A program made the translations under genes and the position numbers. The notes under the pieces are model-generated. The model was not told where the DNA came from and did no database searches. It saw only the letters and a program-made list of their open reading frames with translations. A DNA stretch of 64,000 bases from Thuidium tamariscinum. Lineage: Eukaryota > Streptophyta > Bryopsida > Hypnales > Thuidiaceae. The stretch covers positions 28,970,347 to 29,034,346 of the forward strand of contig OX344753.2 in the NCBI GenBank assembly GCA_947034885.2, written 5' to 3'. Below, piece by piece: positions 22,200 to 33,903 of this stretch (position 1 is its first letter; each line of letters starts with the position of its first letter).

Positions 22200-25100
22200 T
22201 AGCACAGGAAAGCACAATTCCTTCTCTAAGGCTTTAGAATGCACTAAATTAGCCTTAAAGTGACTCGTGTATCGTTCCCAAGAGATTTGGTCGAAAGTTG
22301 ACGAAAGACCGGAATACGTTAGTGGTTATCACAACAAAACCCAAGCAAAAGACTGATCCGGTCTTGGTTTCCAACGTTCCTAAGATTTCCTTGGACCTGA
22401 TTACCAGATCAATCCTTTATCCTTCCAAACTAAGTCTATCTATCTATACCTGTATGTTCACCACCTTGATGCTTACGCTCACTAGATATGGGACTAAAGA
22501 CCGGATACTAGTAGCTGGTCCAATCCCTAGTATGGTAACCAAGTGTAAGTTTAACCTCGATAACAAGAGGGATCTGCTTGTTTGGGCGTTTAGGAAGGAA
22601 GCTTACTCCTACCCTTCAAGTTTTAAAGTGTCAGAAGTTCCACTTATGAGTAAAAAGAAACTACTACTACAAACAGACCGGAATACCTCACAACTGGACC
22701 GGGACTAATCCGACCCAGCAGGTCACGCAAGCACTCCTGCCTAATCCTAACAAAGACTACAACGACGGAAGAACCAGTTAGTCTAATCCCTGGTAGAATA
22801 AGGGCGGTAACTTATGCAAGAGAGCTGAATTTCCTCACTTAGTCCTTCTTTCTTTTACAGAGACCGGATCACCATTCAGTTGGCATTTGGCCGGACGCTC
22901 CCGATCTCAAACCCAGACTCTACAAGTGTCTATCTCTATCAAATACTCCCTAGACCAGTTTCAGAAAGCACTGTGGGATCCTGCACAAATTCCCTATCAA
23001 AACCGAATTCACTTTAAGTCCAGAGACCGGATAAACTGACCATCCGGGCACACACTTATCCACACAAGGTTGCAATCCTAACCATCACCATAAGACTTTG
23101 ACAAGGTCCCATGCACACAGTCCACTTCAGAGTGAATCAGAAAGGTTCTGACTTGTATTTGCAACACAAAAACTTGTGAAAGTAAGATAACATAATGCGC
23201 GCCCGGATTCAATTACGAACCGGGTTTAAATACTAAACTGCAAGAAAACCTAAAAGTGCAAATGGAATCAACACCAGCCGCCAAGTATGCCACCTCACAT
23301 TCCTCTACAACTTGGGTAGGTTGACTTCCACAAAACTACAAAAATACCAACAAAATAGGATCACAGATCCTACATATCTGGATCCGGTCTAAGTTCAAAA
23401 GTTCCTATCCTAAATATAACTTGGTTTAGCCGCCTTCCTATCTACCTGTAATTAATGCCCCCTATTTCCTCGCCTTCTTGAGAGGCGACGCACCTTTCTG
23501 GGCTGGCTGCTTCTTCGGAGACCGGTACATCTTGATGGGCTTGGGTTTCGGTTTGGTCTTACCCCGCGCCCTGGCCCTGGTCTTCGTGGTCTCTGCCAAT
23601 GCCTGGTCCGCATCTGAGTACTGTTCCGACTCATCACCGGAGTCGGTCTCTTCCTCCGAGTCCTCATCTTCCTCATCTGACTCCTCTTCCTCTTCATCCC
23701 GGGCCTTCCGCTTCACCTTGGATGTCTCCGCGGTCTTCTTCTTGAATCCGGTGATGGGCGGGTGGTGCACTATCTTGCTTTGCGGGGTCTGCTCCCCCAC
23801 TCTCTCGGCAGTCCGGGCTGGTCCCTGGCTTGGTGACCCGGATCCAGATCCGGTCTTCAGTATAGAGCGGACCTGCACCGTTGCCTTCGCTTCCCCTCCG
23901 GTCTTTGGTTGTGTGATGACCGTGGGTGATGACTTGCTTGGAGAATCATCCAACAAGGTGATGAACTTGGTCTTCTCCCTTGGTGGTGTAGTTCCCCGGA
24001 TTATCTCCCTCAACACAATCGGCTCGGGTTCCGGCTCCTTGGTCTTCTCGGGTTGAGAAACCCTAGGCTCTTCAATCCGGGCCGGTGGGACAGATTCCTC
24101 CTCCACCGCGTCGGTCCTGGTTCCCTCTTCCTTCGCCGGTTCAGATATGCCGGCTTCTACCTCGACAGTTGCTAGTGGTGGCTGATCCTTCGGTTGCTCC
24201 TTCTCCATCTTTGTCTCTTCCGGTCCTGAGACCGGAGCAGAACTAGCTTGGACCTCCGTGACTACTGACCGCCACTTCTCCAGCGCTGCCTCCATTTTCT
24301 TGTTGTAGGCCACCAGAGCTGTAAGCATCTGAGGACCCACCATCTTGCCTGCTTCCAAGACCTTCCTGTCGAAAAGCATGGCTTTGTTGACGACTTCACC
24401 CGGATGCGTGATGAACTCTCGGATTTCTCCGAGTGTGTTCCGGGCCTGCGTGGTGAGTCGTCTCTCTTCATCCAGCTCCTCCTGAGTGTGATGGAGCTCC
24501 CTCCTCAGGGCTGAGACCTGATTTGTTAGCCGGAGTACCTCCTCTCTGTCCCGACTATCATGAGCCTCCTGAATCAATTCTCCCAACACCTCCATGATCT
24601 TGGAGGGGGGAATAGAGCCTAAGGCTTGGCTTATGGCCCGCAATAACCCTCTCTCCTCTAGGTGGTGCTTTCTGAAATCTTCCAGGTCTCGCAGGATCCT
24701 TAGCAAGGGATCCTGTTCCCAGACCGGATCTAACCTCTGGGCTTCCCCGGCTACTACAGGGGTTTCTAGAGGTGGATCCTCTCTTCCTACCTCTGGAACC
24801 TCCTCTACTTCTTGTGTGCCTCCTTGATGCCCCTCCTGACTCTCATCCTCGGAGTCCTCCTCATCTTGGTCATTTTCCGCTTCCGGGTCTGCAATCTCAT
24901 ACTCTATCAATGCAGCCCCTACCTCGTAAGCTTCCATCTCCTTCTCTCTCAAGAGGTCTAACGAATGATACAGATGAAACAGGAATGGTGAAATGGGAGA
25001 GGGTTTAGATTTCCCAATTCCTTTCACCATTCGGTCCATCCGGTCCCTCATAACTAACCCCCAATCTATCTTCCTGTCTCCCGACAGTGCACCAAAGACA

Positions 25101-26110
25101 GTGTTGGCCACGGTGACCGTAATCCTACTAGGTCTATCCGGGTTCAAGATCGCCATCATGAACCGCAGTAGCCTCTTGTGTCTAGCAGACACACACTCTG
25201 CTACTGTAAAGCCGTCCTTCGGGTTGGTGGGCCTGCGGAACTTCCCTTGGTGGAATTTGTCCGTCCGGGTGCCCGTCGCATCTCCTCCTTGCTCGAAGGC
25301 GTACACCTTGCGCCACATCGCTGCACTCCACTCCTTTGGCAGCGCCCGGACCGTCCCTTTCCACTCGTTGGTCTGGCCGGCCAGTAGCTCCTCCACCATC
25401 GCCTCATCCTTCAGGTTCCAGGGGTGAGCCATGAACCCCTCGCAGCCCATCTGCCTGAGGTCTTCCTCCAGCTCCCTCTTGTCTTGTGCGTCAGTTGGCA
25501 CGACCGGATTCACATTCCGGAAGGCTAGAATCCTTCCTTCCTGCACCTCTTCTGCCATCTCTCACTTGACGCCTACACAATCTAGGCGCGGTCCAACTTA
25601 ACTAAACCTCCCGCGCTCAAGAACCTGTCAGCTAGCGTAGTGCTATTCGCTCAACTATGTACCAGACCGGATTGACAGTTTATCTATCCCTTCTCTCTGT
25701 TTGTAGACCGAATACTCTATCTCTGGCCGGAAACCCTTTCTCGAACTGCGTGCAAGAAAGTGGCAGGACCTGGCCCTGCTTCCCTGGTCTTATACTTTTT
25801 CCCCCGGCATTAATTACTGACCGTTAGGTTTAAACCAGTCTGGTCACGTGGGAGAGATCCCGACGATCTCTAGACTCGGTAGCCACTCATTACCTATCCG
25901 GTCTCGGTCGCTAGGTGGGCGGAATCCGGGATTTCATACGCTGTCCCTTAACGTAGTTTCTGGTTTACGGTCTAGGGTCTTCCGGTTTCCGGTCTTGGTC
26001 CCAATTATGTGTAGAAACTAAGAAAACAACAGAAAAAAATGGGGATTGAATAGATCCCTCTTCCCGTATTTTGCTTAAGAACCTGCTTAGGTGAATTCTA
26101 GGTTGCCACA
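22200..26110. mobile_element. 3.9-kb insertion with 10-bp target duplication
   Basis: AATGGTGTCG occurs at 22,190-22,199 and 26,111-26,120 on either side, and removing one copy restores the interrupted reading frame. The ends (TAGCACAGG on the left, GTTGCCACA on the right) are not inverted repeats of each other, and I found no long direct terminal repeats. On the minus strand the element starts TGTGGCAAC and ends TGTGCTA. A 9-11-bp duplication fits a Mutator-like element without terminal repeats; an internally rearranged LTR element is also possible. It is GC-richer than its host gene and rich in GACCGG. It carries one long minus-strand ORF. Confidence 0.75.
23462..25558 (-). CDS. 698-residue protein of the insertion, possibly gag-like
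   Basis: This is one uninterrupted ORF. The N-terminal 200 residues look globular (phrases such as MAHPWNLKDEAMVEELLAG, MWRKVYAFEQ and SPFLFHLYHSLDLLREKEM). They recall plant transposon/gag-like proteins with an N-terminal Trp-rich domain, but I cannot name a family with confidence. Next come an acidic linker (DQDEEDSEDESQEG), a probable coiled coil (about residues 320-400), a proline/glutamate-rich middle, an acidic run (EEEEESDEEDEDSEEE) and a Lys-rich basic tail. There is no zinc knuckle, protease, reverse transcriptase or integrase. If gag-like, the element is a nonautonomous TR-GAG type; otherwise this is cargo. It is the only protein in the insertion. Confidence 0.6.
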   Translation of the reverse strand: MAEEVQEGRILAFRNVNPVVPTDAQDKRELEEDLRQMGCEGFMAHPWNLKDEAMVEELLAGQTNEWKGTVRALPKEWSAAMWRKVYAFEQGGDATGTRTDKFHQGKFRRPTNPKDGFTVAECVSARHKRLLRFMMAILNPDRPSRITVTVANTVFGALSGDRKIDWGLVMRDRMDRMVKGIGKSKPSPISPFLFHLYHSLDLLREKEMEAYEVGAALIEYEIADPEAENDQDEEDSEDESQEGHQGGTQEVEEVPEVGREDPPLETPVVAGEAQRLDPVWEQDPLLRILRDLEDFRKHHLEERGLLRAISQALGSIPPSKIMEVLGELIQEAHDSRDREEVLRLTNQVSALRRELHHTQEELDEERRLTTQARNTLGEIREFITHPGEVVNKAMLFDRKVLEAGKMVGPQMLTALVAYNKKMEAALEKWRSVVTEVQASSAPVSGPEETKMEKEQPKDQPPLATVEVEAGISEPAKEEGTRTDAVEEESVPPARIEEPRVSQPEKTKEPEPEPIVLREIIRGTTPPREKTKFITLLDDSPSKSSPTVITQPKTGGEAKATVQVRSILKTGSGSGSPSQGPARTAERVGEQTPQSKIVHHPPITGFKKKTAETSKVKRKARDEEEEESDEEDEDSEEETDSGDESEQYSDADQALAETTKTRARARGKTKPKPKPIKMYRSPKKQPAQKGASPLKKARK

Positions 26111-27830
26111 AATGGTGTCGCTGGAACTAAAAGTTCCGGTACAGGCAACAAAGAAGCTTGGCAAATTTCCGCACCCTTCAGAACACTCTTAAACAATGAA
26201 GCCGAGCCTGAACCCTCAAACAACAACCGTGAGGATGACTTTGGCGCCATCTCCAAATCCCGCAACAATTTGGCCATAGAACCGATGGTATAATTGGAAT
26301 CATGAGGGAAAATATCCAAGCCATAATGCGCATAACGGACATCTCCATGACCATAGGCAATCATGCCAGTGACAGAAAGGGGCAACTTCACTAGTCCATC
26401 GATCTCCTTACTCTTGTGAGAAAAGACAGGAGAAGTAGTCTTAGCATGGTCCATCTTGTCGTGCATGATTGTGAGGCATTCATGCGGGGAAGTATGAGAC
26501 ATATATCGGTTTGCATAGTACAACTCCCTATGTGCACGAGCAATGGCAAGATGTTTGTCGAGTCTTCTTGACCATTTCAAAGCACTCTCAGAGCCAGCCA
26601 AAGCACTCTTCCTGAGCTCTTGCAATTTGTCACAAGTACCACACCGAGCAAAATTATCTCCGGGCCTCTTCACATCAAACTCAGCAAATTTAGTGGATCT
26701 AATCTTGCTCAAGCTAGAAGGTGAGACCCCTTTCAGTCCAAAAGCAGCATTCGCCTCGTTGATTTTCGGAATCTGGTTCTTCCATTGAAATGTAGCTCGG
26801 AGAATCATGGACACGACCTTGTCTCCTGACTTCAAAGTTCTTGTTTTATGTGGCATGTGATCAGCTTCTTTATCTAGAATGCACTTCAACGTAGCTGAGG
26901 CTTGTTCAGTGTGCTTCCTCCGCTTAGTCAGCCCCGTGTTACCGTGATCTCTTGCTTCACGTTGATCCTTGGCATACGTTTGATACCGATAAAATGTTGC
27001 TTCCGGAACCCCAGAGATAAGCATCCATGCCCGCATGCAAACATTGACACCTTCCACCGTCACCATCTTCCTTTCGTTCGAATCATGATGAATGCTTTTG
27101 TGTACTTCGGTTTTAAGGTGGGCTCTGAACTTGAATGTAGAACGCTGGTACATTCGTTCACGGAAGGCTCGAATTTTCTCCCTAGGAAAAGGCTGCACAC
27201 AATTCTTGGCACAACAGACTCTGCTAGACACCAAGTTGATGGAATCTTGCGTAAGTAGCTCTTTCGCTCTCAAACCAGTCTCGCGAGCTGGATTTCTGAT
27301 TACACTTGCGTAGGGGCGTGCCGATGTTGGCACAGGTGGGTTTAGAAGAGTAGCTTGTATACGATTGAAGTTGTCTCGAGCATCATGATCATGGAGACTA
27401 GCTCCACGGCAGTGAACTAGTTTGATGGGCCACGCCACAAGAGCATACACTTGTTCATGAGGAATGTCTTCTTTAGAATGTGTCTTCGAGATGTGGACAG
27501 CAATATGGGTGTCTCCAAGAGGACCATTGGCACCAAGGACTAGATCTGAATTGATACTATGGCAGGTGCCCTCTCCAACAATGATGCCGTTGTCGTTGTA
27601 AAGAGTCACACACTTTGTATTCCACAGTCGACGTGGTAGACCTTCACACTCAGGCACACCAACATTCATCGCCTCAATATTTTGGAACTCATCGTCTGAA
27701 GAGAACACCATCTCCGAAGACATGTCTGTAGTAGACATCGTACCTGAACAAGTCATATCGAGAAGGACAGTAAGTAACACTGAATAGACGGTTCTTTTTG
27801 ACCGAGTACGCCTCACTTCAACATACGATC

Positions 27831-28387
27831 AGCTCGAATCGAGCTGAAATGCAATTTTAAAATATTGAAAAACATTCCTTTATCATTCTCCTAAGAATAC
27901 CAGATATATATGTTGAGATCATTGCAATAATAATCAGTACAATTTTTATCATAGAAAAATACTACAGCAGATATCTACATTCCGTACAAATTATAATATT
28001 ATGTAAGATATTATTATGTACAATTAATTTCAGGACTAAGTAAATTGGGTCTTTTTTCAAAAGATCCTGGGGTAACTAAGATTAATGGAACCTGTGAAGT
28101 TTTGAGTTTTCTGAAAGTATTTTAGCTCCAGTCGAGCTACAAAGCTGTCGCTAAAACAGAGCCCTTCTTAATTTTTCGACCCAGCACTTCAGCTCGACTC
28201 GAACTGAAATGATGATATGACGTTTTCAAGTTGTTGCTTTCATTCCAAGCAGCACTTCAGCTTGAGTTGAGCTGAAGGGAAGCATTCCCATTTAAATGGA
28301 TTCACAAATGACTTACATTCTACTGAATATATTTTATTCAACATATACAGACTATCACTTCAGCAATGATTCAGCTCGAATCGAGCT
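27831..28387. promoter_or_regulatory. Cluster of five 15-bp palindromes upstream of the DUF7869 gene
   Basis: Copies of AGCTCGANTCGAGCT lie at 27,831-27,845, 28,124-28,138, 28,191-28,205, 28,259-28,273 and 28,373-28,387. The first and last are perfect; the others have one to three changes. Most are flanked by TTCAG before or TGAA after, extending the palindrome to about 21 bp. They sit in the noncoding DNA just 5' of the gene start, the first within the inferred 5' intron. The same motif lies in the introns of the ParB/methyltransferase-like gene. Confidence 0.85.
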
Positions 28388-28591
28388 GATTTGCAAGATT
28401 AGACCTAGTATTCCGTGTTTTACGGAACAAATCCAAACGCAGTTCAATAAAAAAACTTACTATAAATAGTAAACCGAAAATCACGGAACATTGCTACACT
28501 CTCTAGCAGATGGAACGGCCCTAACGATTATGAAACTATGATGGGCTAAAGCTTCGACGGACGCTGAACCAATCCAGAATCTAATGCGCAG

Positions 28592-29095
28592 ATGTCTAAG
28601 AAACGCAATGAACCCCTCTTTTCAGCAACGAAACAAAGGCAAGGAACATGTATACCACTGCCAAACAACAAAGCTAGCACAGGCACAAATGCTAACCGGA
28701 AATAACTTGCGCGGATACCAATCTCGATGATAGCAAAGGTTACAAACCGGGAACGAGTTGTGGTGCTTAGCACTGCCGATGACAACAAAGGCAAACAACG
28801 ACTTCGCAGACAAGAAAGAGTGCACTATAGAAATTGTGACGACGCAAGCCAGCAACAAAACAGAAGATCTGATGTGCACGCCAACATCGAGGCAGCCGAG
28901 GACGAAAGGGTGAAAGAGAGGTTTGCAAGTGCTGTTGCGACATACACTCGGCTCCTTGCGCGGCAAAAAAAAGCGCCAACTCATTTGGCGCTTTCGAAGA
29001 TGCGGAAACAATTTGAAATGGTTCCGGAATCTCCAAAAGCCACCTTCACTGCACACCAGAATAAGTGGCGCCCCAAAGTTCAGGAACTCTTATGA
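28592..29095 (+). pseudogene. Short basic protein gene remnant, unknown
   Basis: The frame starts with Met at 28,592 (MSKKRNEP) and has a TAA at 28,703-28,705. It continues in the same frame to 29,095, ending KWRPKVQELL. The second part is charged and helical-looking (ERVKERFASAVATYTRLLARQ), unlike random AT-rich translation, and the region is GC-richer than its flanks. It is divergent to the DUF7869 gene and about 200 bp beyond its palindrome cluster. I do not recognise a family. It could be an exon of a larger gene or a decayed accessory ORF of the same element. Confidence 0.4.
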
Positions 29096-29199
29096 CCATT
29101 CCAGTCAATGTCCCCGCAAAATGTTTGGACTCTTTTGCCGTCGACAGATTCCCTTTATTTTATTCGTTGACTTCTGCCTGCTATAGTGCTGTGATACCA

Positions 29200-30504
29200 T
29201 GACATTTGGTACGTCATTCCAAACCAAATCCTACTAATTTTAACTTCATTATTATGAAGAAAATCTCCAATGTATTCTGAAATCCGAACTATAAATCGAA
29301 AAGAATCTTACACTGAATACAATGGATCCTTATGATATTTTCGTAATCTACAATAGGGAAAGGGTTCGGTTGATTTGCATACGGCTTCTTTTCTTTATGT
29401 GATATTTTCACTTTTGCAGACAGTTTACGATCAAGGTTCACAATTAGTTTTTAGGGTTGAAATTTTAGGTTCTCTACGTAATACACTCATGAAAATGGTT
29501 TACACTTGACGAATTCATAGAAGTTTAATCTATGTATTGTTCACTATAGCTTAGTTTCTCTAATTTCACTTGGCATTCATAGAAAACAAGATATTCGGTT
29601 GAATAGTATAGTTTTTATAGAGATAAAAAGGTTATTACTTATTTTGGCAAATTCCACTTGGCAACAGAAAGAAAATGGGATATTCAAATGGTTAGTACAA
29701 ATTTTTCGACACATACATTACTATTTATTAAGATACATGGTTATTGAGATAAATTATAATTAAAATGCTTGAAGGTAACTACTTCCGCTTTATTAAGTTC
29801 TATCCTTAGTATCCTAATATTTTTTAAACTGACAACAACAAACTTCTTTGCAATTCTAACATTTGTCTTCACTATAGATTCTTTAATTAGTAAAACAACT
29901 TCATTTCTACATTTTGGTTTCTTTTGTCAATAAAACCTTCAACATTTAATTAATAAACATTTTTCATTACAACTTCTTCTTTGACTTAGAATTCATATGA
30001 ATAAATCCCAAATCATTGTGAAACATAGATGATGCCTAGTACAAACTAGTAATTCATCTATATATGATTGCATCCAGAAGAATAAAATTTTATTGCAAGT
30101 TCAATCCCGTTGGAAACATTTTAACTATATGATTGATTTCCATTTTTTCCATGTCCAGAAATTTATGACAAATATAAAAGAGTAGTTGTAAATACAGATG
30201 TTCACTTTTTCCAACATACTGATGACGACTAAAACAAAAAAAAAGTAATTATGTATACAAAACTTGAACTTCCAAACTATATATGTTACTCACCAAAAAA
30301 TATAAAGTATTTAGTACTCTTTTTGTTCTCTAAATTAAGTGAACCATGTATATGATTCTTAGCATTTCATTTGAAGCCTCCATTCTATCAGCATTTTAAA
30401 GAAAAACCAACACTTGTATTGTCTTCAGATAATCATGAAGAAAAAAGTATTCTACAAGTTTCAATGTCACCGAGGATGAATGTTCTACAATGTTGACGAT
30501 TCTG
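29200..30504. other. AT-rich spacer before the satellite
   Basis: No coding region, clear repeat or element end is visible in about 1.3 kb of AT-rich DNA. Confidence 0.6.
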
Positions 30505-33125
30505 TGTTATTGATTTTTTTATGTATTTGAAGGAAGTAAAGAATCCTGCCATTTTTTGGAAACGAATTCAAGGCCTGTTTTCCCTTAAATTTCACGTAAA
30601 GGAAAGCCAAAAAAAACTGGGTACAAGTTGGAATAAGTAAGACCTTGAATGTTGTATGTTTAATATAATGTTTTTGGTTCTTTTGTGTGATTTTCTTCTA
30701 TATTTGAAGATAGTACACAATCCTGCCATTTTTTGCAAACGAATTCAAGGCCTCTTTTCTCTTAAATTTCACGTAAAGGAAAGCCAAAAAAAAATGGGTA
30801 CAAGTTGGAATAAGTAGGAACTTGAATGTTGTATGTTTAATATAATGTTCATGGTTCTTTAACTTCTTTTGCCCAATTTTCTTCTATACTTGAAGATAGT
30901 AAAAAATCCAGCCATTTTTTGCAAACGAATCCAAGGCCTGTTTTCTCTTAAATTTCACGTAAAGGAAAGCCAAAAAAAAATGGGTACAAGTTGGAATAAG
31001 TAGGAACTTGAATGTTGTATGTTTAATATAATGTTCATGGTTCTTTCGCCCAATTTTCTTCTATACTTGAAGATAGTAAAAAATCCAGCCATTTTTTGCA
31101 AACGAATCCAAGGCTTGTTTTCTCTTAAATTTCACGTAAAGGAAAGCCAAAAAAAAATGGGTACAAGTTGGAATAAGTAGGAACTTGAATGTTGTATGTT
31201 TAATATAATGTTCATGGTTCTTTCGCCCAATTTTCTTCTATACTTGAAGATAGTAAAAAATCCAGCCATTTTTTGCAAACGAATCCAAGGCCTGTTTTCT
31301 CTTAAATTTCACGTAAAGGAAAGCCAAAAAAAAATGGGTACAAGTTGGAATAAGTAGGAACTTGAATGTTGTATGTTTAATATAATGTTCATGGTTCTTT
31401 AACTTCTTTTGCCCAATTTTCTTCTATACTTGAAGATAGTAAAAAATCCAGCCATTTTTTGCAAACGAATCCAAGGCTTGTTTTCTCTTAAATTTCACGT
31501 AAAAGAAAGCCAAAAAAAAATGGGTACAAGTTGGAATAAGTAGGAACTTGAATGTTGTATGTTTAATATAATGTTTTTGGTTCTTTTGTGTGATTTTCTT
31601 CTATATTTGAAGATAGTACACAATCCTGTCATTTTTTGCAAACGAATCCAAGGCCTCTTTTCTCTTAAATTTCACGTAAAAGAAAGCCAAAAAAAATTGG
31701 GTACAAGTTGGAATAAGTAGGAACTTGAATGTTGTATGTTTAATATAATGTTCATGGTTCTTTTGTGTGATTTTCTTCTATATTTGAAGATAGTAAAGAA
31801 TCCTGTCATTTTTTGCAAACGAATCCAAGGCCTCTTTTCTCTTAAATTTCACGTAAAAGAAAGCCAAAAAAAATGGGTACAAGTTGGAATAAGTAGGAAC
31901 TTGAATGTTGTATGTTTAATATAATGTTTTTGGTTCTTTTGTGTGATTTTCTTCTATGTTTGAAGATAGTACACAATCCAGCCATTTTTTGCAAACGAAT
32001 CCAAGGCCTCTTTTCTCTTAAATTTCACGTAAAAGAAAGCCAAAAAAAATGGGTACAAGTTGGAATAAGTAGGAACTTGAATGTTGTATGTTTAATATAA
32101 TGTTTTTGGTTCTTTTGTGTGATTTTCTTCTATATTTGAAGATAGTAAAGAATCCTGTCATTTTTTGCAAACGAATCCAAGGCCTCTTTTCTCTTAAATT
32201 TCACATAAAGGAAAGCGAAAAAAAAATGGGTACAAGTTGGAATAAGTAGGAACTTGAATGTTGTATGTTTAATATAATGTTCATGGTTTTTTTGCCCAAT
32301 TTTCTTCTATACTTGAAGATAGTAAAAAATCCTGCCATTTTTAACAAACGAATCCAAGGCCTGTTTTCTCTTAAATTTCACGTAAAAGAAAGCCAAAAAA
32401 AAATGGGTACAAGTTGGAATAAGTAGGACCTTAAATGTTGTATGTTTAATATAATGTTTTTGGTTCTTTTGTGTGATTTTCTTCTATATTTGAAGATAGT
32501 ATACAATCCAGCCATTTTTTGCAAACGAATCCAAGGCCTCTTTTCTCTTAAATTTCACGTAAAAGAAAGCCAAAAAAAATGGGTACAAGTTGGAATAAGT
32601 AGGAACTTGAATGTTGTATGTTTAATATAATGTTTTTGGTTCTTTTGTGTGATTTTCTTCTATATTTGAAGATAGTAAAGAATCCTGTCATTTTTTGCAA
32701 ACGAATCCAAGGCCTCTTTTCTCTTAAATTTCACATAAAGGAAAGCGAAAAAAAAATGGGTACAAGTTGGAATAAGTAGGAACTTGAATGTTGTATGTTT
32801 AATATAATGTTCATGGTTTTTTTGCCCAATTTTCTTCTATACTTGAAGATAGTAAAAAATCCTGCCATTTTTAACAAACGAATCCAAGGCCTCTTTTCTC
32901 TTAAATTTCACGTAAAAGAAAGCCAAAAAAAAATGGGTACAAGTTGGAATAAGTAGGACCTTAAATGTTGTATGTTTAATATAATGTTTTTGGTTCTTTT
33001 GTGTGATTTTCTTCTATATTTGAAGATAGTATACAATCCAGCCATTTTTTGCAAACGAATCCAAGGCCTCTTTTCTCTTAAATTTCACGTAAAGGAAAGC
33101 CAAAAAAAATAGGTACAAGTTGGAA
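30505..33125. repeat. 177-bp satellite array, about 15 monomers
   Basis: The monomer contains GAAGATAGTA, GCAAACGAATCCAAGGCCT, AAATTTCACGTAAA, GGGTACAAGTTGGAATAAG and TGTATGTTTAATATAATGTT, and recurs every 175-180 bp. Two monomer types alternate: one with TTTTGTGTGATTTTC, one with TTTGCCCAATTTTC. In the right half they form a three-monomer higher-order unit of about 530 bp (compare 32,110 with 32,640, and 32,463 with 32,994). Several monomers keep a 62-codon plus-strand frame open (starting 31,736, 31,912 and 32,442), probably a by-product of high identity. The length is nucleosome-sized, as in many plant satellites. Confidence 0.95.
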
Positions 33126-33650
33126 TGAATGGGACCTTCAATGCTATAAATTTTAAATAATATTCACAGTTCTTTTGCTCGATTTTTTTATATACTTGAA
33201 GAAAGTATTTCACGTGGGCAATAGACCAATAAAATACGTAGAAGTTGGAATGGTCGTAGACCATTCGAATCCATGAGGAATTCTAGTTTCTTCAAAGGGA
33301 GCATGGCCAATTCCATTCATATTCCGAGAAATGTCTAATTAAACCCTATCATTTTCTCAACATTCAAGCGAGCATCAAATTATGCCTATTTCACGTGCGC
33401 AATGGATCAAAAAAATACGTAGAAGTTGGAATGGTTCTTCTGCCCGACTTTCTTATGCATTTGAAGATAGTAAAGAATTTTGCATTTTTCACAAATGAAT
33501 TCAAAGCCTATTCTCTCTTGAATTTCACGTAAAGGAAAGCAAAATGAAGATGGGTACAAGTTGGAATAAATAGCACCAAAGATATTCAATGTTGAAGTCA
33601 CCACTTGGTTATTGTGTTTATTTTTTAGTTCACAAGTCATTAACTGCATG
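33126..33650. repeat. Degenerate edge of the satellite
   Basis: Two related segments starting near 33,205 and 33,385 share CTATTTCACGTG, GCAAT and AAATACGTAGAAGTTGGAATGG, about 180 bp apart. The second continues into a diverged satellite monomer up to about 33,570. This looks like the old, mutated border of the array. Confidence 0.7.
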
Positions 33651-33903
33651 TTAAAAGCAAGTTTATCTTTTTGAAGAATGAAAAAAGAGATCCAAAAAAA
33701 AAGGGGTACACTTCATGCAATGAACAATTATTCATTGCTTTGGAAATAAACGTGTGTTCGTCTTCTCTCTAAAATATTCTATTTTTTGAAGACATTCATC
33801 TTAACAAAATCTTCTTAATTCTTTAAATATAATGAAGATTTGTGGAAAACTTGAACTCAGCGGCACCTTCAATTATTGCTTTCTACTTTTACAATGTGGG
33901 TCG

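Larger units (their letters stand above)
20980..27738 (-). pseudogene. DUF7869/DUF8039-type transposon protein, split by an insertion
   Basis: The coding halves are 27,738-26,111 and 22,189-20,980. Joined with one copy of the 10-bp duplication they give exactly 946 codons in one frame. Features in order: an acidic N-terminus; a DUF8039-like segment (about residues 30-115, CVTLYNDNGIIVGEG ... VYALVAWPIKLVHC); Cys-rich and basic regions; then MHDKMDHAKT, QMDNATSDNKNRYVF and VGHTHDDIDALFGRWS, phrases typical of the DUF7869 family found in plant and oomycete mobile elements. Its enzymology is, to my knowledge, uncharacterised. The Met at 27,738 is preferred because a CTTGTTCAG acceptor lies just before it and an acidic stretch follows. 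An in-frame TGA at 21,499-21,501 interrupts the C-terminal part. With the stop and the insertion the copy is probably dead. Confidence 0.85.

Noticed and set aside
23478-25427. Plus-strand ORFs opposite the 698-residue gene
   Set aside because: Antisense shadows: low-complexity Ser/Leu-rich translations mirroring the acidic minus-strand protein.
22200-26110. Ordinary LTR retrotransposon
   Set aside because: No matching terminal repeats, no reverse transcriptase or integrase, and a 10-bp rather than 4-6-bp duplication. A damaged nonautonomous form is not fully excluded.
31736-32630. Repeated 62-codon ORFs as genes
   Set aside because: They occur because satellite monomers are nearly identical and lack stops in one frame; composition is not protein-like and no promoter is seen.
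30505-33125. CRISPR-like array
   Set aside because: The repeats are contiguous 177-bp monomers without unique spacers; this is a eukaryotic satellite.
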